Of a stretch of 64,000 nucleotides of DNA, positions 25,122 to 33,496 are shown piece by piece. A program made the translations under genes and the position numbers. The notes beneath the pieces are model-generated. The model saw only the letters and a program-made list of their open reading frames with translations, did not search any database and had not been told where the DNA came from. Location of the stretch: the NCBI RefSeq assembly GCF_003314435.2, contig NZ_QNVY02000001.1, forward strand, positions 1,302,001 through 1,366,000, written 5' to 3'. The DNA comes from Flavobacterium petrolei (GTDB lineage: Bacteria; Bacteroidota; Bacteroidia; Flavobacteriales; Flavobacteriaceae). Every line of letters starts with the position of its first letter. Position 1 is the first letter of the stretch.

Positions 25122-25484
25122 TTATCCGTGATACACTCGGGAAGCAATTATTTTGTCTTCTCTGATGTCCAATACTTCGGCTACCAGCAAATCTTCTTCA
25201 CCGGTAACTGTTCTTATATATTCCATGAAAACGCGGTCGCCATTGGCGGTAAGTGATTTTACCTTGTAATTCAAGCTTGGTAAACGCTCAAAAGCATCTT
25301 TCCACCATTCTCGCAAGGCTTCTTTACCGGTAACAAAACCGTTACTTTCCGGTTTGTACATTTTTAGTTTTGGACTAAAATGAACGGCATCTTCATCATA
25401 TAAAGACAATAATTTTTCTAATTCTTTATTGTTGAAAGTTTCAAACCATTTAAAAGCAATTGATTGTAATTTTTCTGGTGTCAT
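25122..25484 (-). CDS. SnoaL-like / NTF2-fold protein
   Basis: A 120-residue soluble protein with the NTF2-like cone layout. An N-terminal helix (KLQSIAFKWFETFNNKELEK) leads to LLSLYDEDAVHFSPK, the segment FVTGKEALREWWKDAFER and strands YKVKSLTANGDRVFMEYIRT and AEVLDIREDKIIASRVYHG. Length and pattern fit the SnoaL-like group, which includes small hydrolases, isomerases and polyketide-related proteins; the reaction cannot be told. It follows the rluB-like gene on the same strand but is separated from it by a terminator. Confidence 0.8.
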   Translation of the reverse strand: MTPEKLQSIAFKWFETFNNKELEKLLSLYDEDAVHFSPKLKMYKPESNGFVTGKEALREWWKDAFERLPSLNYKVKSLTANGDRVFMEYIRTVTGEEDLLVAEVLDIREDKIIASRVYHG

Positions 25485-25512
25485 ACTTATTTAGGATTGA
25501 ATTTTTAATTAA

Positions 25513-25545
25513 AAAAATCCCATTCCGTATAAACGGATGGGATTT
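25513..25545 (-). terminator. Terminator of the rluB-like gene
   Basis: AAATCCCAT-CCGT pairs with ACGGATGGGATTT with one bulged T. The minus strand carries the T run, 24 bases after the stop. Confidence 0.85.
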
Positions 25546-25568
25546 CATTGTATAATTTCAAAGAAATA

Positions 25569-26477
25569 TTAAACGTTCTTCAAATTGATAATTTCTTGGT
25601 CAGTAAGCAATCTCCAGTTTCCTCTTGGTAAATTCTTTTTGGTCAAACCAGCAAAAGAAACTCTGTCAATACGCAATACATCATAACTAAAGTGCTCAAA
25701 AATAGAACGAACTACTTTTACGTTAGCTGAACGCAATTGCAATCCAATTTCACTTTTCGCTTCGCCTTCAATGTAACTTACATCTTCCACAAAAACGCGG
25801 TGTCCGTCAAGAGTCAACCCTTTATTTATTTTTTCTAAATCCTCAAATTTCAAGTTTTTATCAAGTGAAACTTGGTAAATTTTAGATGATTTTTGACTTG
25901 GTAATGTAAATTTACGAATCATATCCGTATCATTCGTGAACAATAACAAACCAGTTGTATTCTTGTCCATTCTTCCCACTGCACCAATTTTTGCAGTCGT
26001 AGAACCTTTAACCAGTTCTAATACATTACGATATTCCTGACCTTCGTCCATCGCAGTAGTAAAGTTTTTAGGTTTGTTCAGTAAGATGTATACTTTTTTC
26101 TCCGGTGTCAAAGTAGCCCCGTCAAAATTCACAACATCACCTGGTTTTACCATATATCCCATTTCGGTAACAGGAATTCCGTTTACTTTTACCGTCCCAG
26201 ATTGAATATAAATATCCGCATCACGACGCGAACACGCACCAGAATTAGCGATATATTTATTCAAACGAATTTCGTCTTTTACTTTCGGTCTCTTTGGTGC
26301 TTGATTTGGTTTTTTCTCTACTTTATCAGTAGCGATATCGGCAACTTTAGTATTTACTTTAACTTTTTTCGGCCCTTGAGCGCGCTTCTGCATGGCAGGT
26401 TTTGGCTTATTCGAACTTGGTCTTGAGCTAGGTGCTCTTGGACCACTTTTCTTATTATTGCCTTCCTTGTTATTCAT
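25569..26477 (-). CDS. Pseudouridine synthase, RluB/RsuA family
   Basis: A 302-residue enzyme that converts uridine to pseudouridine in rRNA. Residues 1-65 are a basic, Pro/Ala/Lys-rich low-complexity extension, common in Bacteroidota members. An S4 RNA-binding domain follows (RLNKYIANSGACSRRDADIY, VKVNGIPVTEMG), then the catalytic domain with GRMDKNTTGLLLFTND, whose Asp is the catalytic residue, and later LRIDRVSFAGL and LPRGNWRLL. The family assignment is firm. Which rRNA position is modified is inferred by analogy with RluB, not seen. Its own -7 box is at 26497-26504. Confidence 0.93.
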   Translation of the reverse strand: MNNKEGNNKKSGPRAPSSRPSSNKPKPAMQKRAQGPKKVKVNTKVADIATDKVEKKPNQAPKRPKVKDEIRLNKYIANSGACSRRDADIYIQSGTVKVNGIPVTEMGYMVKPGDVVNFDGATLTPEKKVYILLNKPKNFTTAMDEGQEYRNVLELVKGSTTAKIGAVGRMDKNTTGLLLFTNDTDMIRKFTLPSQKSSKIYQVSLDKNLKFEDLEKINKGLTLDGHRVFVEDVSYIEGEAKSEIGLQLRSANVKVVRSIFEHFSYDVLRIDRVSFAGLTKKNLPRGNWRLLTDQEIINLKNV

Positions 26478-26496
26478 AATATTCCAATAATTTGTG

Positions 26497-26504
26497 CAAA
26501 GATA
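26497..26504 (-). promoter_or_regulatory. -7 promoter box of the rluB-like gene
   Basis: The minus strand reads TATCTTTG (TAnnTTTG), 19 bases before the ATG. A TTG lies 16 bases further upstream. Confidence 0.5.
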
Positions 26505-26597
26505 CTATTTATATACTTGACAATCAATAACCACCAATTATAAAAACGCTAACTGTCTAGTTAATAAGCCAATTAATATATTTTAGTGTGGTTTTTT

Positions 26598-26700
26598 GGA
26601 CCTATTTCCCGCTATCGTTTCAATCTTTTATTTTTTAAAGAAAAAAATAAAAGGATTTCCGCTACTATCGGGGCTATGCTAATCGGGGAATATAGGAGAA
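26598..26700 (+). repeat. Hairpin repeat family, copy 5 (partial)
   Basis: Keeps the core CGCTATCGTTTCAATC, a hairpin CTTTTATTTTTT / AAAAAATAAAAG (about 26625-26652) and AAGGATTTCCGCTACTATC. The outer flanks are lost or diverged. The hairpin differs from copies 1-3 in both arms while staying fully paired. It lies between the ubiA-like gene and the rluB promoter region. Confidence 0.6.
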
Positions 26701-26748
26701 TTTCGAGAATGGTTTTTTATCCTTTTTATAATTTGGAAAAAGGCAAAA

Positions 26749-27702
26749 TTAAACCATCAACAATCTTTTCCCGTGCCATAAAACACTTGGGTTAATCAAA
26801 ACAATGCAAAATACTCCGGCAACAATAAGGAATTTCAATACATTGTGAAGCAGTAAAAACTGTGGTTTCGCATTAGATTTCCATAAGTATAACAAGAAAA
26901 ATATCAAAACGATGAGGCAACAGTAAAAATAAATATCCATATAACCCACATCATAAATATCAATCAAAGCATAAACTGGTAAAACAGTCAAAATGGTTAA
27001 TACCGTGATGGTTTTTTTTGATACTTCCTCACCATAAACAATAGGAATCGTTTTATAATCATTGGCTAAATCCCCTTTTAGGTTTTCTAAATCCTTTATC
27101 ATTTCCCGAATCAACAGTAATAAAAACAAAAAACTGGCATGCGAAAAAATAACGCCTAATTGTCTTTTATAGTTTTCAATTTCTTCATACGGAATCCGAG
27201 TGTAAAAATACAATAGTATGGCAAAAAAAGGTAAAACAGCTAATAAAGCAGCCATTAGGTTTCCTATGATTGGGTATTTTTTTATTTTGTGGGAATAAAA
27301 CCAGATGAAAAATATATATCCTGAAAAGAATAAAAATACACGCCAGGAAACAAACAAAGCCATTAAAGCAACAATAAAGTTGAGTGTAAAATAGACGTTT
27401 AGTTTAGTCTTTTGACTCACCAATCGATCCAACATTGACTTGTTAGGCCTATTGATTAAATCCTTTTGACTGTCATAAAAGTTGTTGATAATATACCCGG
27501 AAGCAATTGTAAGAGAAGATGCAAAAACCAATATAAATAAATTGAAATCAAGCAAAATATCTAACGCTCTTTTTTCCGGAGCTAAAATAAATACAGCCGA
27601 AAGGTATTGGGCTAAAATAATTACTGGAATGTTATAGCCTCTAACCACAGAGAACAAACTTGCAATTTTCATTAGGAGAAGTTTGTGCTGCCTGCTTAAC
27701 AT
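26749..27702 (-). CDS. UbiA-family prenyltransferase
   Basis: A 317-residue integral membrane enzyme with about eight to nine hydrophobic helices. The first aspartate-rich motif is NNFYDSQKDLINRPNK (NxxxDxxxD, near residue 90) and the second is DLENLKGDLAND (near 205). These bind the prenyl diphosphate through Mg2+. Flavobacterial relatives are usually labelled geranylgeranylglycerol-phosphate geranylgeranyltransferase, but quinone or heme side-chain prenylation cannot be excluded. It lies downstream of the mevalonate kinase and decarboxylase genes on the same strand, so it would use the isoprenoid diphosphates made from their products. Confidence 0.88.
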   Translation of the reverse strand: MLSRQHKLLLMKIASLFSVVRGYNIPVIILAQYLSAVFILAPEKRALDILLDFNLFILVFASSLTIASGYIINNFYDSQKDLINRPNKSMLDRLVSQKTKLNVYFTLNFIVALMALFVSWRVFLFFSGYIFFIWFYSHKIKKYPIIGNLMAALLAVLPFFAILLYFYTRIPYEEIENYKRQLGVIFSHASFLFLLLLIREMIKDLENLKGDLANDYKTIPIVYGEEVSKKTITVLTILTVLPVYALIDIYDVGYMDIYFYCCLIVLIFFLLYLWKSNAKPQFLLLHNVLKFLIVAGVFCIVLINPSVLWHGKRLLMV

Positions 27703-27760
27703 TTATATTTATTTAAGAATATGTTCCCAATAATAAGGAAACTATTTTAGGATTAAATCT

Positions 27761-27779
27761 CCCTCTCCTTGGGAGAGGG
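27761..27779. repeat. Small REP-like hairpin
   Basis: CCCTCTCC pairs with GGAGAGGG around a 3-base loop in the 92-base spacer between the kinase and ubiA-like genes. It has no T run, so it is not a terminator. Short palindromes of this type recur in many Bacteroidota genomes. Confidence 0.5.
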
Positions 27780-27794
27780 TCGAGTAGAGGATGT

Positions 27795-28733
27795 CTAAAA
27801 CTGATATACCACTTCTAGTTTATAATCTTTCAACGATGCTCTGGCTTTTTCTAAATCTTCGGTAAAACCTAAGATGTATCCGCCGCCGCCAGATCCACAC
27901 AGTTTCAAATAGTAATCATTGCTGTCAATGCCTTGCTGCCAGATTCCGTGAAATTGTTCCGGTATCATTGGTTTGAAGTTATTCAAAACTACTTTTGATA
28001 ATTTCTTGGTATTCATGAACAATGATTTCATGTCTCCACCAAGGAAATTTTCAACGCAAGCATCGGTATATTTTACAAATTGATTTTTCAACATCGCACG
28101 GAAACCTTTATCTTTTAGGCTTTCCATGAAAATATTTACCATCGGAGCCGTTTCGCCTACAATTCCTGAATCTAATAAAAAGACAGCACCTTTTCCGTCA
28201 AAACTTTGTGTTGGAATTCCGGTGGCTTCAATATTGTCTTTCGAATTAATCAAAATTGGGATACTCAAATAGCTGTTTAATGGATCTAAGCCAGAACTTT
28301 TCCCATGGAAAAAACTCTCCATTTGAGAAAATATATTTTTTAATTGCAATAATTTTTCACGAGTCAAGTTCTCTAAAACCGTGATTTTGTTGTGTGCATA
28401 TTTATCATAAATAGCAGCTACAAGTGCGCCACTGCTCCCTACACCATAACCTTGAGGAATACTAGAATCAAAATACATTCCAGTTTCCACATCGTTTTTC
28501 AATGTTGCTAAATCAAAAGTTACTAAATCCGGTTGCTCGTTTTGTAACGTTTCTAAATACGTTACAAATCGTTTCAAGTGACCGTTTGATTTAATCGCTT
28601 CTTCAGATGGATTTTCTTCTTTTTTAAGTGCTCCGTTGTAAAAATTATAAGGAATTGAAAGCCCTTTTGAGTCACGAATAATTCCGTATTCTCCAAAGAG
28701 TAATATTTTTGAGTAAAACAAAGGTCCTTTCAT
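27795..28733 (-). CDS. GHMP kinase, probable mevalonate kinase
   Basis: A 312-residue cytoplasmic kinase of the GHMP superfamily. Motif 1 is YSKILLFGEYGII (near residue 7), motif 2 is the ATP-binding loop PQGYGVGSSGALVAAIYD (near 94) and motif 3 is KLCGSGGGGYILGF near the C-terminus. The segment FFHGKSSGLDPLNSYLS matches mevalonate kinase, which phosphorylates mevalonate with ATP. Its place between diphosphomevalonate decarboxylase and UbiA supports the pathway. Phosphomevalonate kinase would be a possible alternative; the HGKSSGLDP motif favours mevalonate kinase. It follows the antitoxin-like gene by 56 bases. Confidence 0.85.
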   Translation of the reverse strand: MKGPLFYSKILLFGEYGIIRDSKGLSIPYNFYNGALKKEENPSEEAIKSNGHLKRFVTYLETLQNEQPDLVTFDLATLKNDVETGMYFDSSIPQGYGVGSSGALVAAIYDKYAHNKITVLENLTREKLLQLKNIFSQMESFFHGKSSGLDPLNSYLSIPILINSKDNIEATGIPTQSFDGKGAVFLLDSGIVGETAPMVNIFMESLKDKGFRAMLKNQFVKYTDACVENFLGGDMKSLFMNTKKLSKVVLNNFKPMIPEQFHGIWQQGIDSNDYYLKLCGSGGGGYILGFTEDLEKARASLKDYKLEVVYQF

Positions 28734-28789
28734 ATGATGTTTTAAATTAACAATTTGGGGTTGATAATTAGGTATTTGTATAGTAATTT

Positions 28790-28984
28790 TTATAAATCAA
28801 CTTGATCTCCACGATTTGCTTCTAAGATTCCTAGATCAATTTCTTCTTGTTGTTCAGGAGATAAATCTTTCCAAACGTCTTTTTTTTGTGATTTGAAAAT
28901 GTTTTTGATAGCCTCGATTATAGTCGTATCGTCAGTTTCTAACAGCATTTTAATCAATTCTAATTTCTCTGATTGAATATCCAT
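28790..28984 (-). CDS. Antitoxin-like small protein, no toxin partner
   Basis: A 64-residue protein whose layout resembles small Bacteroidota antitoxin components of ParE/RelE-type modules. The N-terminal helix is MDIQSEKLELIKMLLETDD, then IEAIKNIFKSQKKDVWKDLS and PEQQEEIDLGILEANRGD. Those proteins usually start Met-Asp-(Ile/Leu)-Gln-x-Glu-Lys and end with an acidic, disordered toxin-binding tail. A toxin gene would be expected right after it, but the mevalonate kinase begins 56 bases downstream and no toxin is seen either side. It is flanked by isoprenoid genes on the same strand (41 bases after mvaD). It is either an orphan antitoxin or a domesticated small protein. Confidence 0.6.
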   Translation of the reverse strand: MDIQSEKLELIKMLLETDDTTIIEAIKNIFKSQKKDVWKDLSPEQQEEIDLGILEANRGDQVDL

Positions 28985-29025
28985 AATTTTAGCTCTTTAA
29001 AAAATAAAGATAGGGAAAAAATAGG

Positions 29026-30108
29026 TTAAATCAACACAGCGCCATTTCCAATTTCGTCACAAATGTACTGACCATTTTGACAATAGCCAACTAATTCGTT
29101 CTTAATAAATTGTAAAACTGTTTCGGCAACATTTTCAGGATACAAAACGTGCACATTTGCACCAGCATCCAGTGTGAAACAAACTGGAATTTTAGTCTCA
29201 TTTCTAAATTTCCAAATTGCATTTATAATCTCCAAAGTGTTCGGTTTCATCAATATAAAATAAGGCATCGAGGTCATCATCATGGCATGTAACGTCAAGG
29301 CTTCACTCTCTACAATTTTGATGAATTCTTCCAGATTTCCATTTTCAAAAATTGAAATCAAGTGGTCCAAGTTTTCATGCGCTTGTGCAAATCGCCTTTC
29401 GGCAAAAGGATGGTTGTGCATTAAATCATGTCCCACGGTGCTTGAAACTTGTTTTTCACCTTTGTCAACCAGTAAAATGGTGTCTTGAAAATTCTTAAAA
29501 TTAGTATGAATAACATTTGGAAATTCCACTCCAAATAAATTAGAACTTCCGGAGATATTAGCATGATTTCCCCAAACTACTACTTGTCCTTTTACACTTC
29601 TGCAAGCGCTTCCAGAACCCAAACGCGCTAATAAAGATGCTTTTTGATAGAAATATTCCTCAGTCATTTCAGGGTTTAACACTTTTTCTAAACTCATCAA
29701 GTTCATCGCTAAAGCAGCCATTCCAGATGCCGATGAAGCAATTCCGGAACTATGAGGAAAAGTATTTTCAGTGTCAATTGTAAAATGATAGTCTTTTAGA
29801 AACGGCAAATAGATTGCAATTCGCTCCAAGAATTTTTGGATTTTCGGCTTGAAATCTTCTTTTGGTTGTCCTTCAAAAAGTAAATCAAAGGAAAATGTAC
29901 CATCGTTTTCTTTTTTGGTGAAAGCCAATTTGGTAATCGTTTTACAATTATTCAACGTAAAACTCACCGAAGGATTTGCTGGAATTTGATTGTCCTTTTT
30001 TCCCCAATATTTTACGAGGGCAATGTTACTGGGTGCGCTCCATTGAAAATTTCCCTTTTCAACTGAATGTGTATATTTTGATGGAATAAAATCGTTTGCT
30101 GAAATCAT
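29026..30108 (-). CDS. mvaD: Diphosphomevalonate decarboxylase
   Basis: A 360-residue GHMP-superfamily enzyme that makes isopentenyl diphosphate from diphosphomevalonate with ATP, releasing CO2. Family motifs are WSAPSNIALVKYWGKKD near residue 24, PHSSGIASSASGMAALA near 115 (ATP loop) and RLGSGSACRSVKGQVVVWG near 157. The C-terminal half keeps CFTLDAGANVHVLYP, with the proposed catalytic Asp. It is the first gene of the isoprenoid unit, with an exact -7 box 18 bases before the start. Confidence 0.95.
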   Translation of the reverse strand: MISANDFIPSKYTHSVEKGNFQWSAPSNIALVKYWGKKDNQIPANPSVSFTLNNCKTITKLAFTKKENDGTFSFDLLFEGQPKEDFKPKIQKFLERIAIYLPFLKDYHFTIDTENTFPHSSGIASSASGMAALAMNLMSLEKVLNPEMTEEYFYQKASLLARLGSGSACRSVKGQVVVWGNHANISGSSNLFGVEFPNVIHTNFKNFQDTILLVDKGEKQVSSTVGHDLMHNHPFAERRFAQAHENLDHLISIFENGNLEEFIKIVESEALTLHAMMMTSMPYFILMKPNTLEIINAIWKFRNETKIPVCFTLDAGANVHVLYPENVAETVLQFIKNELVGYCQNGQYICDEIGNGAVLI

Positions 30109-30125
30109 GAATGTATAAATTTACG

Positions 30126-30133
30126 CAAAGATA
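30126..30133 (-). promoter_or_regulatory. -7 promoter box of mvaD
   Basis: The minus strand reads TATCTTTG (TAnnTTTG), 17 bases before the ATG. It probably drives the whole mvaD-antitoxin-like-kinase-ubiA run. Confidence 0.5.
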
Positions 30134-30191
30134 CTTTTTTTGATTTACAAGCAGATTTGTTTATTCGTCGAATTATACTAAATTTTTGATT

Positions 30192-30199
30192 AAATTTGG
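30192..30199 (+). promoter_or_regulatory. -7 promoter box of the TspO gene
   Basis: TAAATTTG, an exact TAnnTTTG match, 22 bases before the ATG at 30222. Confidence 0.45.
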
Positions 30200-30221
30200 C
30201 TCACATTAGAAAAATATAAAA

Positions 30222-30698
30222 ATGAATAAAATCACCCGAATATTAGCTGTTGTTGTTACGTGTCTTGCCATTGGATATTTCTCTGGGACGGTTACTCGTT
30301 CTGCTATTACTGCTTGGTATCCCACTTTGATAAAACCAAGTTTTAATCCGCCCAATTGGATTTTTGCACCAGTCTGGAGTATGCTTTATGTGATGATGGG
30401 TGTTGCGGCAGGTTTAGTTTGGGACCGAATTGAAGTTGAGAAAGAAGCCGTGAAAAAAGCGTTGATTTTCTTTGCGATACAGTTGGCGCTAAATGCTTTG
30501 TGGTCGTATTTATTCTTTGGATTACGCAACCCGATGTTAGCCGGATTAGAAATTATTGTATTGTGGTTGATGATTTTTGAAACGTACATTCAGTTTTCCA
30601 AAATCAATAAAATTGCAGGTTATTTGTTTTTACCGTATTTGGCTTGGGTAAGTTTTGCTGCCGTTTTAAATGGAAGTATCTGGTGGTTGAATAGATAA
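30222..30698 (+). CDS. TspO/MBR family protein
   Basis: A 158-residue membrane protein with five helices, the usual TspO length and topology. Signature residues are WYPTLIKPSFNPPNWIFAPV (the family PxFxPPxxxFxxVW stretch), VWSMLYVMMGVAAGLVW, ALNALWSYLFFGL and LPYLAWVSFAAVLN. The aromatic residues of these helices form the tetrapyrrole/cholesterol-binding groove in known members. TspO proteins bind porphyrins and are linked to stress and tetrapyrrole turnover. The gene stands alone, divergent from mvaD, and converges with the 30707 gene with only 8 bases between stops. Confidence 0.93.
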   Translation: MNKITRILAVVVTCLAIGYFSGTVTRSAITAWYPTLIKPSFNPPNWIFAPVWSMLYVMMGVAAGLVWDRIEVEKEAVKKALIFFAIQLALNALWSYLFFGLRNPMLAGLEIIVLWLMIFETYIQFSKINKIAGYLFLPYLAWVSFAAVLNGSIWWLNR

Positions 30699-30706
30699 AA
30701 TTTTGT

Positions 30707-31441
30707 TTACAGTTTTTTAAATTCAATATTTTTCGCAAACAAAAAATCCATTACAGTCAATACATTGTTGCTTTCGGCTAATGTTTTTGATTTTGGGTCC
30801 GCATCGCAAAATTCTAGGAAAAGCTCTATTTGGTCAGGATTTAATTTTAAAGTTTGATGATAAAATTTTTCGTCATAGCTGTTTCTTGCCAATTGTTTGA
30901 ATTCAATTTGAGGAGTTCCTTTAACGACTTCTTTTTCTTTGATGAACAACTTTAAAATCATTCCGCCAATCCGCATTAAATCCATGCCGTTTTCAATACT
31001 ACCATTGTAAACGCCCGTTTTTAAGCTTCTTGCTGATTTTTCTACAGCTAATTGGTCAAGTTTTCCCTGTTCGTAGGCTTTGTCAGTGCCTAGTTTTATG
31101 GATGGTATTTTTGTAATTACTACTTCTTTTAATTCTTCCGGTTTAAGAATTAATAAAATAGGAAGGTTATTTTTATCAATGGTATTTTGATCTAATGCAA
31201 TTTTTTTGATGTCATGGTCTTTTGAAATAAAAATGAGTTCATCACCCGCTTTTGCTATAATAAAAAATTCCCCAGCTGCGTTTGTAACTGCGACTTTTTT
31301 AGAGCTGAAATTGACAACGTCAACTTTTTCCACAGGAAATTGTTCGTGTAAAACTTTCCCGTTGATTAATTTTTCGGTTTGCGATAAACCGGATTGAAAT
31401 ACAAATAATAGTAAGAAAGCAAAAAAGTAGTTTTTAATCAT
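30707..31441 (-). CDS. Exported carboxypeptidase-regulatory-like domain protein
   Basis: The start at 31441 is preferred over an in-frame ATG ten codons upstream, because it places a signal peptide (KNYFFAFLLLFVFQSGLSQ) at the N-terminus, giving 244 residues. The mature protein opens with a CarboxypepD_reg-like beta domain: LINGKVLHEQFPVEKVDVVN, AVTNAAGEFFIIAKAGDELI and LKPEELKEVVIT. A helical part follows, with KLDQLAVEKSARSLKTGVYN, LMRIGGMILKLFIKEK and a C-terminal NVLTVMDFLFAKNIEFK. Proteins of this plan are common and uncharacterised in Flavobacteria, probably periplasmic. It has no functional link to its neighbours. Confidence 0.75.
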   Translation of the reverse strand: MIKNYFFAFLLLFVFQSGLSQTEKLINGKVLHEQFPVEKVDVVNFSSKKVAVTNAAGEFFIIAKAGDELIFISKDHDIKKIALDQNTIDKNNLPILLILKPEELKEVVITKIPSIKLGTDKAYEQGKLDQLAVEKSARSLKTGVYNGSIENGMDLMRIGGMILKLFIKEKEVVKGTPQIEFKQLARNSYDEKFYHQTLKLNPDQIELFLEFCDADPKSKTLAESNNVLTVMDFLFAKNIEFKKL

Positions 31442-31566
31442 TCGTAGTGATTTGATTACAAACATATTCAAATCGTTTCATGAAAATGAAAACAGAATGG
31501 TAAAGTCTTGTTAATCAAAAACTAAAATTCTCTTAATTAAAGTACTGATATGTAATGACTTTGGTT

Positions 31567-32787
31567 TTATATAGCACTCGCCACAATAAATCCGCTCGTC
31601 CAAGCATTCTGAAAATTGAATCCACCGGTAATAGCATCAATATTTACGATTTCACCAGCAAAATAAAGGTTTTTATGAAGCTTACTTTCCATGGTTTTGA
31701 AGTTGATTTCTTTTAAATCGATTCCGCCAGCAGTTACAAATTCTTCTTTAAATGTGCTTTTTCCGTTGACCTGGAAAGTTCCGTTCGTCAATTGATTCGC
31801 TAGATTTTGCAATTGAATTTTAGACAAATCGGCCCATTTTGTTTCCGCTTCAATTCCGGAAGCGAGAACCAAGCTTTCCCATAGTCTATTGGTTAATTCG
31901 AATGGTGATTTCTTTGAAACCGATTTTTTGGCGTGTTCCTGTTTTAATTCTTTTAGTTTTTTCTCGACATCTTCTTTGTCAGCATCATTAAACCAATTCA
32001 CGTAAATCGTAAACTGATAATTTTTGTCATGCAAGATTCGGGCGCCCCAAGCCGAGAGTTTCAATATTGCGGGTCCGCTCATTCCCCAATGGGTGATTAA
32101 CAACGGTCCCGTTGAAGTAAGTTTGGTGTCTTTTACTTTTACGGTTACTTGTGCCGCAACTCCGGGTAATTCTTTTATTCTGGAATCTTTGATGTTGAAA
32201 GTGAATAGGGAAGGAACCGGACTGACAACTGCGTGACCAAAATTCTGTAACATTTCCCATACTTTAGGATTGCTGCCTGTGGCCAGAATCAATTTTTCAG
32301 TAAGATAGCTTTCAGTTTGGGTTTCAATTTTCCAAAAATTTTCTCCCGACACTTCGGGATTGAAAATAGATTGCACACTTTGTCCTGTAAGTACTGCAAT
32401 TCCCAGTTTTTGTGTTGCTTTTAGGAAACAATCAATAATCGTTTGAGACGAATTCGAAACGGGAAACATGCGTCCGTCAGCTTCAATTTTGAGTTCCACG
32501 CCATGTTTCTCGAACCATTCAATTGTATCGCCGGAGGAAAACTGATGAAAAGGACCGCGTAATTCTTTTTCGCCACGCGGATAAAATTTCACTAATTCAT
32601 TCGGTTCAAAACAAGCGTGCGTTACGTTGCATCTTCCGCCGCCGGAAATTCGAACTTTTTGCAATACTTCAGCACCCCGTTCTAAAATTGCGACTTTCAG
32701 TTTTGGATTTTTCTCTACGATATTAATCGCTGTAAAAAAACCTGCTGCGCCACCGCCTACTATTATTATATCGAAATTCTGGTTCAT
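31567..32787 (-). CDS. BaiN/HI0933-family flavoprotein oxidoreductase
   Basis: A 406-residue NAD(P)/FAD-dependent protein. The N-terminal dinucleotide fold is IIIVGGGAAGFFTAI (GxGxxG near residue 7). It is followed by the family signature VRISGGGRCNVTHACFEP near 46, a middle domain with TSTGPLLITHWGMSGPAILK, and the C-terminal FAD-binding segment YFAGEIVNIDAITGGFNFQN. Members are annotated as aminoacetone oxidase-like or BaiN-like; the true substrate here is unknown. Its ATG overlaps the stop of the phosphodiesterase gene (ATGA), so the two are translationally coupled. Confidence 0.9.
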   Translation of the reverse strand: MNQNFDIIIVGGGAAGFFTAINIVEKNPKLKVAILERGAEVLQKVRISGGGRCNVTHACFEPNELVKFYPRGEKELRGPFHQFSSGDTIEWFEKHGVELKIEADGRMFPVSNSSQTIIDCFLKATQKLGIAVLTGQSVQSIFNPEVSGENFWKIETQTESYLTEKLILATGSNPKVWEMLQNFGHAVVSPVPSLFTFNIKDSRIKELPGVAAQVTVKVKDTKLTSTGPLLITHWGMSGPAILKLSAWGARILHDKNYQFTIYVNWFNDADKEDVEKKLKELKQEHAKKSVSKKSPFELTNRLWESLVLASGIEAETKWADLSKIQLQNLANQLTNGTFQVNGKSTFKEEFVTAGGIDLKEINFKTMESKLHKNLYFAGEIVNIDAITGGFNFQNAWTSGFIVASAI

Positions 32788-33461
32788 ATTCTATTTGGGA
32801 AATCAGTGATGATTCCGTTTACGTTGAATGTTTTTATTTTTTGAATGTCTTCTAATTCATTGATTGTCCATGGAAAAACCTGCAATCCTTTTCCCTGCAT
32901 TTGTGCCGTGTTTTCTTTTGTCAATAAATGAAAATGCGGATGAATGGATTTCGCATGAATGAATTTGGCGAAAGCCAAAGCCAAGTCTAAATCGGTTTCC
33001 GTTAAAACGCCAATTGGAATTTCATCATTTAAAAATGCCACTTGTTGCAATGCATTCCAATCAAAACTGGAAACTAAAAACCGGTCGTATTTCCATCCTT
33101 TTTTAGTGACGTATTTTTCAATAAGCGAAACTACTTTATCGGTTGCCTCATAACTTTTGAGCTCAATATTGATAAAACAATCTTGGTTTACCAAATCAAA
33201 AACCTCCTTCAGCGTCGGAATTTCGTATTTTCCGTCTATTCGAAAAGTCTTTAATTCGCGCAAAGATAATGCATTTACAAAACCTTTTCCATTGGTCGTT
33301 CGGTCAATGGTTTCGTCGTGAATAACGATTATTTCGCCATCAGCACTCAAATGCACGTCGAGTTCAATGCCGTCAACTTGCATATCTAATGCTTTTTGGA
33401 ATGAAACATAGGTGTTCTCTGGTTCATATCCTTTTGCGCCACGATGTCCAATTTTGAGCAT
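32784..33461 (-). CDS. Glycerophosphodiester phosphodiesterase family protein
   Basis: A 225-residue cytoplasmic GDPD with the usual motifs: IGHRGAKGYEPENTYVSF (His5 and the Glu-Asn-Thr metal/catalytic segment), GIELDVHLSADGEIIVIHD (metal-binding Glu and Asp, catalytic His) and INIELKS. A C-terminal VFPWTINELEDIQKI and INGIITDFPNR complete the TIM barrel. Such enzymes split glycerophosphodiesters into glycerol-3-phosphate and an alcohol. It lacks a signal peptide, so it acts inside the cell. First gene of a two-gene unit with the flavoprotein. Confidence 0.93.
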   Translation of the reverse strand: MLKIGHRGAKGYEPENTYVSFQKALDMQVDGIELDVHLSADGEIIVIHDETIDRTTNGKGFVNALSLRELKTFRIDGKYEIPTLKEVFDLVNQDCFINIELKSYEATDKVVSLIEKYVTKKGWKYDRFLVSSFDWNALQQVAFLNDEIPIGVLTETDLDLALAFAKFIHAKSIHPHFHLLTKENTAQMQGKGLQVFPWTINELEDIQKIKTFNVNGIITDFPNRI

Positions 33462-33496
33462 TGTCTTTTATTTTTTGGTAAAGGTAAACATAAAAA

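Noticed and set aside
32340..32365. CCCGACACTTCGGG-type palindrome like the insert in repeat copy 2
   Set aside because: It is inside the flavoprotein coding sequence and read in frame as normal protein; a short palindrome of this kind can arise by chance.
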